Source: Anisodus tanguticus
Taxonomy: Eukaryota > Streptophyta > Magnoliopsida > Solanales > Solanaceae
Length of the DNA: 64,000 nucleotides
Direction of reading: 5' to 3'
Assembly (NCBI GenBank): GCA_034509755.1
Contig: CM067541.1
Coordinates: 56,989,556 to 57,053,555 of the forward strand
Shown here: positions 48,045-57,500 of the stretch, piece by piece
Numbering within the stretch: position 1 is the first letter of the stretch
Layout of the letters: every line of letters begins with the position of its first letter
The notes under the pieces: model-generated
Seen by the model: only the letters and a program-made list of their open reading frames with translations
What the model was told of the DNA's origin: nothing
The model's database searches: none
Translations under genes and position numbers: made by a program

Positions 48045-48615
48045 CCTCTAGCTTCCATCCTTCTTTTTCACCATGACTATGGGTGAAGAATAAGGACTGG
48101 TACTATCCCTCATCACTTCAGTGGACAACATCTCCTCAATCATCTTTTCAATCTCCTATTTCTGAATATCTGGGTACCTATATGGTCTGATATTGATAGG
48201 GGATGTCCCTTCCTTCAGTACTATTATGTGGTCATGGTCTCTGTGTGGAGGTAAGTCTTTAGGAACCTCAAATAGATCATTGTACTCTTCCAAAATCCCT
48301 TCCAGTTTGATGTATCTTCTTCCACTTCATGTTGGCCTTCTAATCCCCACAAATAAGGTTCTGAGTCAGGGTCTACAGACAACATATAGAGTGACATCAT
48401 GGATAGTTCAACAGGTTTGGCCAAGAGTTTGTCCATTTGCTTCTGATCTATCAGCTTCATAGCAGGTGGTGTATTCCTCTCAAGGACACCTTCTGGCCCT
48501 TATATATAAACTTCATCTTCAACTTCTGGAATTCCAAAGAATATCTCCAAGGGTAGTCAACCACTATATTCCTAATACCATGTTACACCCCACCCCCCAA
48601 AGGCAGTGTCAAGTG

Positions 48616-48975
48616 TCAACATATCAGATAAGAATTGAACTCCTTGCATCTTCCATCAAACTTTTTGCATATAAAGCCACTGTACATCTTGTTATCATCA
48701 GCTACTGACACAGAGAATGGATGAATTTGAGTCAAATAGCATCCCAATCTTTTAGCTGTATCAAGTTCTATGAAGTTATGAGTGCTACATATATTAATCA
48801 AAATCTGGACAGCTTTTCCCTTCACAGATCCTGTAACCCTCATAGTTTTAAACACAGTTCTGAAGTTGTACACCCCAGTAATGGCATGCACTGATGTATA
48901 AACTAGAATAGCCCCTTCAGAATCTACAGGCCCCTCTATGCCCTCCAAACACAATAATTCAGATGGACTGAACAT
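48616..48975 (-). pseudogene. Chromovirus protease region
   Basis: The aspartic protease motif, usually D-S/T-G followed by STHNFI in this group, here reads NICSTHNFI. The catalytic aspartate and the glycine are replaced. The piece is followed by a spacer (48224-48460) leading to reverse transcriptase. Confidence 0.8.
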
Positions 48976-49182
48976 GCATCTCCTTCTTCCATACTGACTT
49001 CTTCTACTTCAATAGAAAATAATTGCCTCTTCTTGGCACACACATGTCCAGGTGTATACTTCTCATCGCATTGAAAACAAAGACCTTTGGCTCCCCTCTA
49101 TCACTGTAGGGCTTAAGAATTTGGGATTTTTGTAGATAGGTTTACTTGTTCCAATTTGGGAATACTGGCCATTTTGGAAATT

Positions 49183-50040
49183 TTAGTTAGTTCTAGGGTA
49201 TTGGGAAGGCTGAAATCTCTGAATAGGTTTAGGATTTGAAAGAATTGTGGTAGTTTTCAAGGCTTCTTTTTGAATGAAAAAGGTCTTCTCTTGGATTTTG
49301 GCAAGGCTGGTGGCCTTTTGTAAAGATATGGGTACAAACATCTTGACTGGCAACCCAATATCTCTTTTAAGCCATCTCAAAAAATAATAACAATGTACTC
49401 TTCATTCAACTCCACCCTAGTCAACAATTCATCAAATATATCTATGTAATCGTGTATAGTAGTGGTCTGTTCTTTCAAGTCCCCCATTAGATCATCAAAA
49501 AGTTCAGATCCAAACCTAGAGTATAAGCTACTCACATACGCCCCCAACTAGGCCACTCTCTAGTAATTCTAGTTTTTATATAAACTTGATGCCATTGAAG
49601 AGTCTTACCTTCAAGTCTTCAAGAAGCTAGTTTCACCCTCGAAGCGGCTGGGGTCTCATCCACCTCAAAAAATTGTTCACACTGATACAACCAGTCTCTC
49701 AATCATGTGCCATCAAACTTGGGAAACTCTAACCGATGACTTCTAGTGGGTAATTAATACTTATCACCCCTCCGACCTCTGGCTGCTTCATGTGCAGCTT
49801 CATCACCATCTCATCTTCTTGCCCTAACCCCATTAGGTATGACTTCTTCAGGTTGTCTTTGATTAACACTTGCCAACAGAATTCTCTTGAATTCCTCCAT
49901 AGATGCTGCCAGTTTTTCATCCACAGTTCTCCTTAACTAATCCATATTACCAGTGATGCCCTCAACTGAACCTCGAAGACCATCGAGATCCCTGCGCAAC
50001 TCCTGAATTTTGGTGTTATGTTCGCCCATTTCCACTCAGA
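49183..50040 (-). pseudogene. Chromovirus gag remains
   Basis: Short open pieces lie between the protease region and the 5' LTR (49183-49380, 49729-49920). By position they should be gag. Recognisable gag sequence is scarce, and stops are frequent. Confidence 0.55.
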
Positions 50041-50068
50041 TCCAAGGAAAGACAAGCTCTGATACCAA

Positions 50069-50420
50069 TGACACGATCTTCACAATTGAAGATAAGAACC
50101 GAGAGATCTAAAGAACAAAATATAAGAATTGTTCTTGAACAATCAATCGAACAGTTGGTAGACAAGTTTAGAAAGATAGAGAGAAGATATTATTGACTGA
50201 AATCATGAATTAAATCCGTACAAATGAAGCTAGATCCAACTAATAAAACCTATCAAAAAGTGGAGGGAACTAACTTTCAGAAAGCATGTGCTACTCACGT
50301 GCCAAAGCTAACTACCTTAACCGATTGTGCCAGCTGGAATTCAGTTATAAAAACATAACTAAATTGCGTAAATGAAAAAAATACAAGAATTACAAATGGA
50401 AATCTAATTGGATAATAACA
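50069..50420 (-). repeat. Chromovirus 5' LTR
   Basis: The partner of 45175-45510. It is preceded on the plus strand by GCTCTGATACCA, the inverse of the primer-binding site. Confidence 0.93.
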
Positions 50421-51254
50421 CTAAGAAGGCAGATACGGAGGAAAATAAGGTGGTGGGGAGGAGATGATGACCGGAGAGAGAAGGGAAAGGTGTAGTGCGG
50501 TTAGTGGCGATAGATCTGAAGAAAAAATGAGGTGATGTCGAGAAGATGAATGACCGAAGATCGAGAAAAAGGGGAAGGAGTTGTGGTATTGGTGGCGGTG
50601 GCAGAATGGAAGTGGTGGCGTCGCCGGTGGCGGTGGCAGAATAACAGTAGTGGCGGTAAGAGATACACAATGAAGAAGAAGAGATATTTTTTTGGCCTAA
50701 ATAACCCTATCACGCGCCTATCTTGCGTGTGTAACACATATTTTGCCATGTTAACAAAAAGCGTCGAAGTGGTTCAAATTCGGATCAGCAGGGGTGTTCA
50801 ATAGGAATAAGTTCGAGTTGAGGTGTCAATGTGGATTATGTGGACAACTTTAGGTGGCCGCGTATGACTTAAGTCTCATAAATATATTACCAACTTGCAC
50901 ATATTTTAATATTTGATATAAATAATTGGTAAACATGGTTCGTAAATATATCTACCAACTTATGAATCTTTGTTTATAAAACATAAACTTATGGGTCAAG
51001 TTTTACATTTAAAAATTTTGAAATCCCAGATCGAACCTTTTTGGAGAATTTGAGATTTGAAATCATGATAAAGTTGAAGTCAAATTTTTGGGCAAAGTGT
51101 ATAAACAAACGCTGATTTGAAATCAAAATATGAAATTATAATTTCATATCGCATGGCCAAAACCTACTAACTGTGGAACACACAAAAATTTCATTTTATT
51201 TTTCTCGCGTCTTTTTTCGTAAAGGCAAGGTTTTTTCTCTCAGAGAAGAAACCT

Positions 51255-52217
51255 GCCCTTTCATTAATGACATATATCGTCGTGGTTCTTCCTTTGCTTA
51301 TATATTGTTATATGTGAATGATATTATCTTGACTACCTCTTCTGATGCATTACGCTAGTCTATCATGACAATGCTCAGTTCTGAATTTGCTATGAAAGAC
51401 TTGGGGTCGTTGAGTTACTTTTTGGAGATTGTTGTCACACGTCATGCAGGTGGGTTGTTCATCCCACCTGAAGTATGCAACTGAGATCATTGAGCGAGCT
51501 AGTATGTCATCATGTAAGTCCACTTCCACTCCAGTTGATACTAAACCCAAGCTAGGGGTTGCGGCTGGCTCCCCGTATGAGGATCCGACCCGATATCGCA
51601 GTCTTGCAAGAGTCCTTCAGTATCTTACTTTCACGAGACCAGATATTACGTATGTCGTACATCAAATGTGCTTCTTTATGCATGATCCCAGAGTTGAACA
51701 TATGAATGCGCTCAAACGCATTATTCATTACATCCAGGGGACACTTGACTATGGCTTACATTTATATCCTTCGTCGACGTCTACATTTGTCTCGTATACA
51801 TATGTTGATTGGGGTGGCTGTCCAGATACCAAACGGTCTACGTCTGGCTATTGTATGTTTCTTGGTAACAACTTGGTCTCCTGGTCTGCAAAACTTCAGT
51901 CGACTTTGTCCTGCTCCAGTGCAGAGACCGAGTATCGAGGGGTTGCCAATATGGTCTCTGAATCATGTTGGTTACGTAATATGCTTTTAGAGCTTCATTG
52001 TCCTATTCATAAAGTTACCTTGGTTTATTGTGATAATATTAGTTTCATCTACCTTTCTGGTAATCCGGTTCAGCACCAACACACTAAACATATCGAAATG
52101 GACATTCACTTTGTTTGCGAAAAGGTAGCTCGTGGACAAGTACGCGTCTGCCATGCCCCTTCCAGATATCAAATTGCAGACATCTTTACAAATGGTCTTC
52201 CCTCGGTCCTTTTTTAA
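51255..52217 (+). pseudogene. Copia reverse transcriptase/RNase H 3' fragment
   Basis: The piece begins inside reverse transcriptase with YILLYVNDIILTTSS, where the catalytic YVDD reads YVND. It continues after a stop and a frame change. The open stretch 51429-52217 holds an uninterrupted RNase H: YVDWGGCPDTKRSTSGYC, LSCSSAETEYRGVANM, YCDNISFIYLSGNPVQHQ and HIEMDIHF. It is closely like the Copia at 26204-31211 in the shared GTLDYGLHLYPS, but its LTR differs. Everything 5' of reverse transcriptase is missing. Confidence 0.9.
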
Positions 52218-52271
52218 TATTTTAGGGACGATGAGAGCGTACGAAGACCGCCCGCTATGACTGTGGGGGTG

Positions 52272-52511
52272 TGATAAATAGTATACCCGTGATATACTTA
52301 CCATAAGTATATCACGATTTGGTGCATTGATTTTAGGAGAATTTTATATATAATTAGGATTGTACACTTACCACAATTGTATAATTATTGTACAAGTAGA
52401 ATAGGTTTTGGAAGTAGACTAGGAATAAGATTTTCCTATTATGGAAATTGTAAATGGTATATATACTCTTTCATTAATGAAAATAATCAAGGGATTATTT
52501 CTTTCAATTCA
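52272..52511 (+). repeat. 3' LTR of the truncated Copia
   Basis: GTGGGGGTG just before 52272 is a polypurine tract. The LTR then starts TGATAAATAGTATACCCG, has a TATA-like GGTATATATACTC near 52455, and ends near TTTCTTTCAATTCA. No matching 5' LTR is in the window. Confidence 0.75.
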
Positions 52512-52964
52512 TAAATTGTTTGCTTAAGTTTTTGAAAAGTTAAAAGTGATTTTTTTTTAAATATTTATTTTAAAAAGTGGATCCTTTTAAGGATAAAAAT
52601 ATTTTTTATGCATAATAGTAAAAGTTATTTTTCATAAGCTAAAAAATAGATTTTGTCGGAAAATACAACAATAATAACATACCCATTATAATTCTACAAT
52701 ATGGGGTATGGAGAGAATAACATGTAGCAGACTTTTACCTCCATATCCTTTTAAAATTTAATCAAGCATAAATATTACTCTAATATAAATAAAATTATTT
52801 TTTAAATTAATAAACCAAACCCGAAGAGTTATCCTGCAAAAGTACATTTTAAAATAAGTAATTTTTCATTTCAATCAAACAAACAATGCAGGAAGAGTAT
52901 TTATTTTCCCTAGCTCTTACTTTTTTTTAAAAGAATATTGGAACACAGAGCAGTTGTTACCAAA
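52512..52964. other. Non-coding region
   Basis: AT-rich sequence between the Copia LTR and the pogo-like element. No feature supported. Confidence 0.4.
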
Positions 52965-53211
52965 TACAGTAAAACCTCGATAAATGAATATTCGATAAAT
53001 TAATAATCTCGATTAAATAATAATTTTCTCCGATCCCGACTTGGGTCAATGAGATAAAATAATAACCTTGATAAATGCATAAGATAATAATTTTAAAAAA
53101 AAATCTTGAGGCCCACTGAAAATATAAAATAATAATTCATTAAATACATATGAAAATTACATATATAATTCATAAAATAAGGCACTTCCTAGACAATTTT
53201 TATTTCAAATT

Positions 53212-53511
53212 TTATGCTTTCCTAAAATATGTATCTATAGACAATTGGTTCTTCTTTTCATGCGAACTGAACTTAATTTTATCTTTAACTTTTTGGAGGG
53301 CATAAATTACATTCGACACATTTTTCTCATTTTGAAGTAAGTAATTTTTCAAAGTCTCTATGGCAAGAAAAACTTCTTTTGGAGAAACATGTAGTATAAC
53401 GTTACTATCATCTAGATCTTGATTGTCATCAGTTTCCATACCCATTACTCCTTGAATAATTTCTTCTTCCGTAGGCGATTCCATTGTCCCGCCTTGAACC
53501 GTTCTAGCCAA
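53212..53511 (-). pseudogene. Pogo-type transposase C-terminal part
   Basis: A 99-codon open stretch of acidic character (MESPTEEEIIQGVMGMETDD) ends with SHEKKNQLSIDTYFRKA, the tail style of pogo/CENP-B-like transposases of plants. In the same direction it directly follows the DNA-binding part, with no room for the D-D-D catalytic core. Junction near 53490-53510. Confidence 0.7.
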
Positions 53512-53898
53512 TCACTTGAGAAGTTAAATTCTGAATTTGCATCACCATACATTTTATGTAGAAACTCTCTTGCTTTAGTTTGAATCATTTATGCAGTCAT
53601 GTTCACTTTCTCTTGATATTGGAGAAACCACTCATACAATACATTTTCTAATTCAGGATATTTTGCTGATTTGTGCCTTTTAACATTGTTATTTGTTATC
53701 TCTTTTGACAAATATTCTGCTAACCTTTTAAGAGTATTTGATATTGTTGATTGACTAATAGAGAGATCAAACTTTTGTTGAACCCACTGTTGCAAATCTT
53801 TTTGACTTGAAGAGGGATGCTTATTTTTGTACTCACATATGCTTTTCTCATCTCATCAGTTATCGTAGACTTTTTTACACCTTTCAAATGAATAGCCA
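53512..53898 (-). pseudogene. Pogo-type transposase DNA-binding (CENP-B-like HTH) part
   Basis: The main open piece (53795-53589) gives QQWVQQKFDLSISQSTISN, a helix-turn-helix of the CENP-B N-terminal type. A leading part with SSSQKDL lies in the same frame upstream, and a frameshift parts it from a possible ATG at 53898. After a stop at 53589 the sequence continues with AREFLHKMYGDANSEFNF and SSDWLERFK, the second HTH (DDE-associated CENP-B type). The binding region is thus nearly complete but interrupted. Confidence 0.8.
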
Positions 53899-54290
53899 TG
53901 GAAGAGAAGATATAATATATGAATTTTTATATTTTGATATATGAAGTTAAAGTACATGTGTCTATTTATAAACTCTATATTGTGTACTTGAAATAATTCA
54001 CAACACTTCATATTTTAATGTACATGCATTCTATTTTGAATCACGTTAATCCAAGATTAATAAACTTTTTTTGACAAGATTAATAAACTTAGATACAATG
54101 CACCATCATTAATTAATTATTTATTTATTTTCTTTTTTTAATTATCGAAAAAATTAATTATTTAATTTGAGAAATATAATGTACAAAATAAAAATTATTC
54201 TATAAATTAATCGATAAATTAATAAAATATTTATTTATGGATAAATTAACAACATAATAATTTTACAGGTCCTACGACGACGGTTTACTG

Positions 54291-54543
54291 TATCGTTGAG
54301 CGTACGGTGACGCCGTTATAGCCAAACCGTTATCTTTTCCCCTCTCCTGGTCTCTGCACATGTACACATGATCCATCCCCAAATATCTCACGAGTTGCTT
54401 CAACAATTACACAATAGTTAAAATTTTCGAGTTGTAATTCGCATTCGTCGATCGAAAATTGTTATAGTTGGACGTTTTAATCCTAATTAAGCGTCTACTA
54501 ATTAACAATTTCGAACTGTAATTTTTTATTTCTGCGAGAATTA
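54291..54543 (+). other. Promoter and leader region of the Rab3GAP gene
   Basis: Short interval between the pogo-like element and the ATG at 54544. The element therefore ends about 250 bp upstream of the coding region. No TATA box is clear. Confidence 0.4.
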
Positions 54544-57500
54544 ATGGCATCACCTAGCAAAATGCCAAGCTCTTCATATGATGAGGATCTACAAGAGGAG
54601 GAGGTACTTTCATTACGTCTTTCAAATTTGTTTTTGTTTGATAAATTTAAAGTAGACATTAATGATTCACCAATTTGATATCCTCTTTGCAAAATTATGT
54701 GTAATACAAGTAAGAATTCATCTATAAAAGTTGAGATTTCCTGTTTGCACTAAAAATGCATGTTAGATTAGAAGAAGTCTTAACATTTGTTTTATGATTA
54801 ATGATAATTCTTCTCTCAACCCTAAAGATGAATTCCGTCTCGTTTCCGTGTGTAATTATCTGTTTCCTTCGTAATCGGAGGTCATAAAGGGTGTAGATTC
54901 CAACTTGAAACGGATTACAACAGTACTCTGTAGTTTGTACTGTATATATGTCATACATTCTAAAACCTGTAAAAATGCTTATTGCTTTATCAGTCAATGA
55001 GCGATATTTTAAACGAATATGCTGGAAGGAAAGTATGCGTACACTCTACCCTCCTCCCAGACCCCACATTGTGGGATTTCACTGAGTATGTTGTTGTTGT
55101 ATGCCGGAAGGAAAGTAATACCAGGTAGATTGCAACAAATATGAAGGAACTTGTAAGCTGCAAAACTTCAAAAGATTATGCTCAGTTTTAGACTTTGGGG
55201 TTTCAATGTTGGTGAAGGCTTTAAGTTGTTTTAATTGTTTAATTGCAGATTGAACATTTTGATGATTTTACGCTGGCCTCTTCATGGGAAAGGTATTCTC
55301 TTCAATCGTAACAAGTTACTACATTTATTTATCGTGTCCTCAAAGCTTAGATCATGATATATATAGGAGCATAGAATCTGAAGGTACTAATATTTCTGTA
55401 GGTTCATATCTGAGATAGAGGCAGTTTGCCGGCAGTGGTTGGCTGATGGCACCAAGAATTTGTTGGTATGATTTTTTGAAATTCCTACTTCATCTTTTTT
55501 ACATGTTGATTCATAGTATATTACTTTGCATTTGAGTGATTATAAATTTCCACTTGATACATATGACTGAAAGTAGTGCACTTATATAGCAAAATTTTAA
55601 ATTCTCCCTCTCAAATCTCTTTCAGGAGAGGTGAACAATGGTAATGAATATAGTTAAGCGTTGATACCATTACCTTAGTTATCAGTCTTGTCCCTAACCA
55701 AATCTTGCAAGTGACTGGCCTTTGAAGCTTTTGTTTCAATTGTCGAGTTAACAGACTGAATAGTAAGTCTTGATAAAGGTTGCAATATCTATTTGTTCAA
55801 TTGAGGTAGCAGTTTTGCTGTTTACTGCAGCCATCTCAAGGAATAGCGGTAAGTTGACAGCTAGTGTAAAGATAGTCAAATTATAATGAATCTACATAGG
55901 AATTAGGATCCATATAGTCTGGATTTAGGCGTAGCTGTTGTTATTACACTTACATTAAGTCCCGTGTTTTCCTGAGTCTTTGTAGTTTGGGCAGACGTTT
56001 GTATGTAAGTGTTGGAATAAGTATTAGATTCAGATAACATTTAGTTTCAGAGAACCCCGGGTTATGATAATTTATGGATTATTGGAAAGCAATGAGCCCA
56101 AGTAGAGCAGAATGGATATAGAAGGTTCTTGTAGCCGACCCTCAGTAGTTTGGTATAAAGGCGTAGTTGACTGATTGATTTAGTTGTTCGCTAAAACATC
56201 TTACAAAGAATTGCTCTAACTGTACTCATAGAGAGCTGCAGAGAGAACAGTCCGAAAGCGTTTATAATAGCTTCCCGAAAGTCCAAAGGACACCCTGGTA
56301 TAGTTATCTGCTTGTGTTTTTCTCCTAGTTTTGTGCACTTTGGTTGTGTTACTATCTTCAAGTACTTGATACTGGAGTAATTGCAGGTCTCAGATCTATC
56401 ATCTATTTGAAATGCTTATGATATTCTTCCGACACTAGCATATGTATATACAAATGACATGGGGCTTAGTCTTGTCGTGATGCTTTGACTTGAATTATAG
56501 TTGATAGAGTTTCTTTCATTTTTTCAGCAAGTAGTTTCTTGACTATATATTACATAGAATTATACTTCTGGTAGATGTATGACAACATGTTCTCGGATGT
56601 TGTTCATGAATTTCTTGTTTGTGTGTCTTACATATTATCTAATGACAGAGAAAGGGTGCTATCAGTTTGAATATCGCCGAGGGCCTATATCAGGTCAAAA
56701 CTGTCCTGAAGTATGCAATGAAAAGCTATTGCATGGAGTACTATTTTGGAACACGCAATGATGGTATGCACATAATTCTGCTGCAAAAATCCATCTTAGA
56801 GTGTTTTCATTTTTGACTTATCCAACCAATCTTCTGAATTTAGTTGGTCGAGGAAAAGGAAATGACTGGAGTTGTGAATTGCATAATCTTCAACTGTCTT
56901 TTGGGGTGAATGAGTTCCTGGTATCTCTGTCTCTCTCCCCTCACTCATGTCCACACAGAAGGATGACCTGTTTCTTGTGTATTTTGTACCCTCAACTAGT
57001 ATATAATGTTTTTCTTTCTCTCTGAATTCCTAATGCTCATCTCTAGGTGATTGCTCCTCAAAGTGCCAGTGGCGTGGTTCTTGATGGACCGGAGGCCAGC
57101 AAACTTCTAAGTGCAGTTGCTATTGCGTTGTCAAATTGTTCCTGGTATGTTGTCACAGGCTGGTATCATTCTATTTACTTCGTCACTTTCGAGTTATTAG
57201 CTAGGTTTTATACCTGTTAGTAATTGAAGCACTCATCTTTCTTTTCCAAAACCACGTGCTAAAGCGCTAAAATCAAAGCGAGAGATCTAATAATTTTGAT
57301 GGAGCATTGTTATTCTGTCAGCGAGACCTTTTATCATTATGAGGTGCGTTATATTGGAAGGTCAATTTTTTAAGCAAAATCATGTGGAGATTGATGAGGC
57401 TGAAACAAATGAGAAATTGATAAACGGAAACAGCATATTTTCCTGCTTCTAGTATACAGATTTGAATAGAAACCTTTGAGGAAAGTAGCAACCATCTTTT

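Larger units (their letters stand above)
45175..50420 (-). mobile_element. Ty3/Gypsy chromovirus, complete structure, mutated
   Basis: LTRs lie at 45175-45510 (3') and 50069-50420 (5'), about 340-350 bp with limited differences. On the minus strand the primer-binding site TGGTATCAGAGC (50057-50068) follows the 5' LTR. The polypurine tract AAAGGGGAGGGTAG (45511-45525) precedes the 3' LTR. The flanks TTAAG and CTAAG suggest a 5-bp target duplication with one change. The order gag, protease, reverse transcriptase, RNase H, integrase, chromodomain is that of chromoviruses; the small size recalls the Reina/Galadriel group, by inference. Many frame breaks make it inactive. Confidence 0.95.
44490..50883. 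mobile_element. Inverted-repeat DNA element split by a chromovirus
   Basis: The left arm (about 44490-44680, CTTAAGTCATGTGCGACCAC) and right arm (about 50700-50883) are inverted copies over roughly 190 bp. Shared words are GCGACCACCTAAAATTGTCC, TTCCTATTAAACACC and GAATTTGAACCACTT. Between them sits a 5.2-kb chromovirus (45175-50420). Removing it leaves about 1.1 kb whose interior is GC-rich and repeated (GGCGGTGGCAGAATGG and GGTGGCGTCGCCGG on the plus strand). Long inverted ends and a non-transposase interior suggest a Mutator-like non-autonomous element, but the outer ends and target duplication were not fixed. Confidence 0.65.
52967..54290 (-). mobile_element. Pogo/Emigrant-like (Tc1/mariner) element with deleted transposase core
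   Basis: The left end CAGTAAAACCTCGATAAATG matches the well-known end of plant Emigrant/Lemi elements. The right end GGTTTACTG is its inverse over the outer bases. TA stands on both sides (52965-52966 and 54291-54292), the expected target duplication. The 1.32-kb interior keeps the two ends of a pogo-type transposase gene on the minus strand but lacks the central catalytic part. Confidence 0.85.

Noticed and set aside
56579..56761. 60-codon open frame around Rab3GAP exon 4
   Set aside because: Its phase conflicts with the flanking exons, and the correct phase gives the family sequence.
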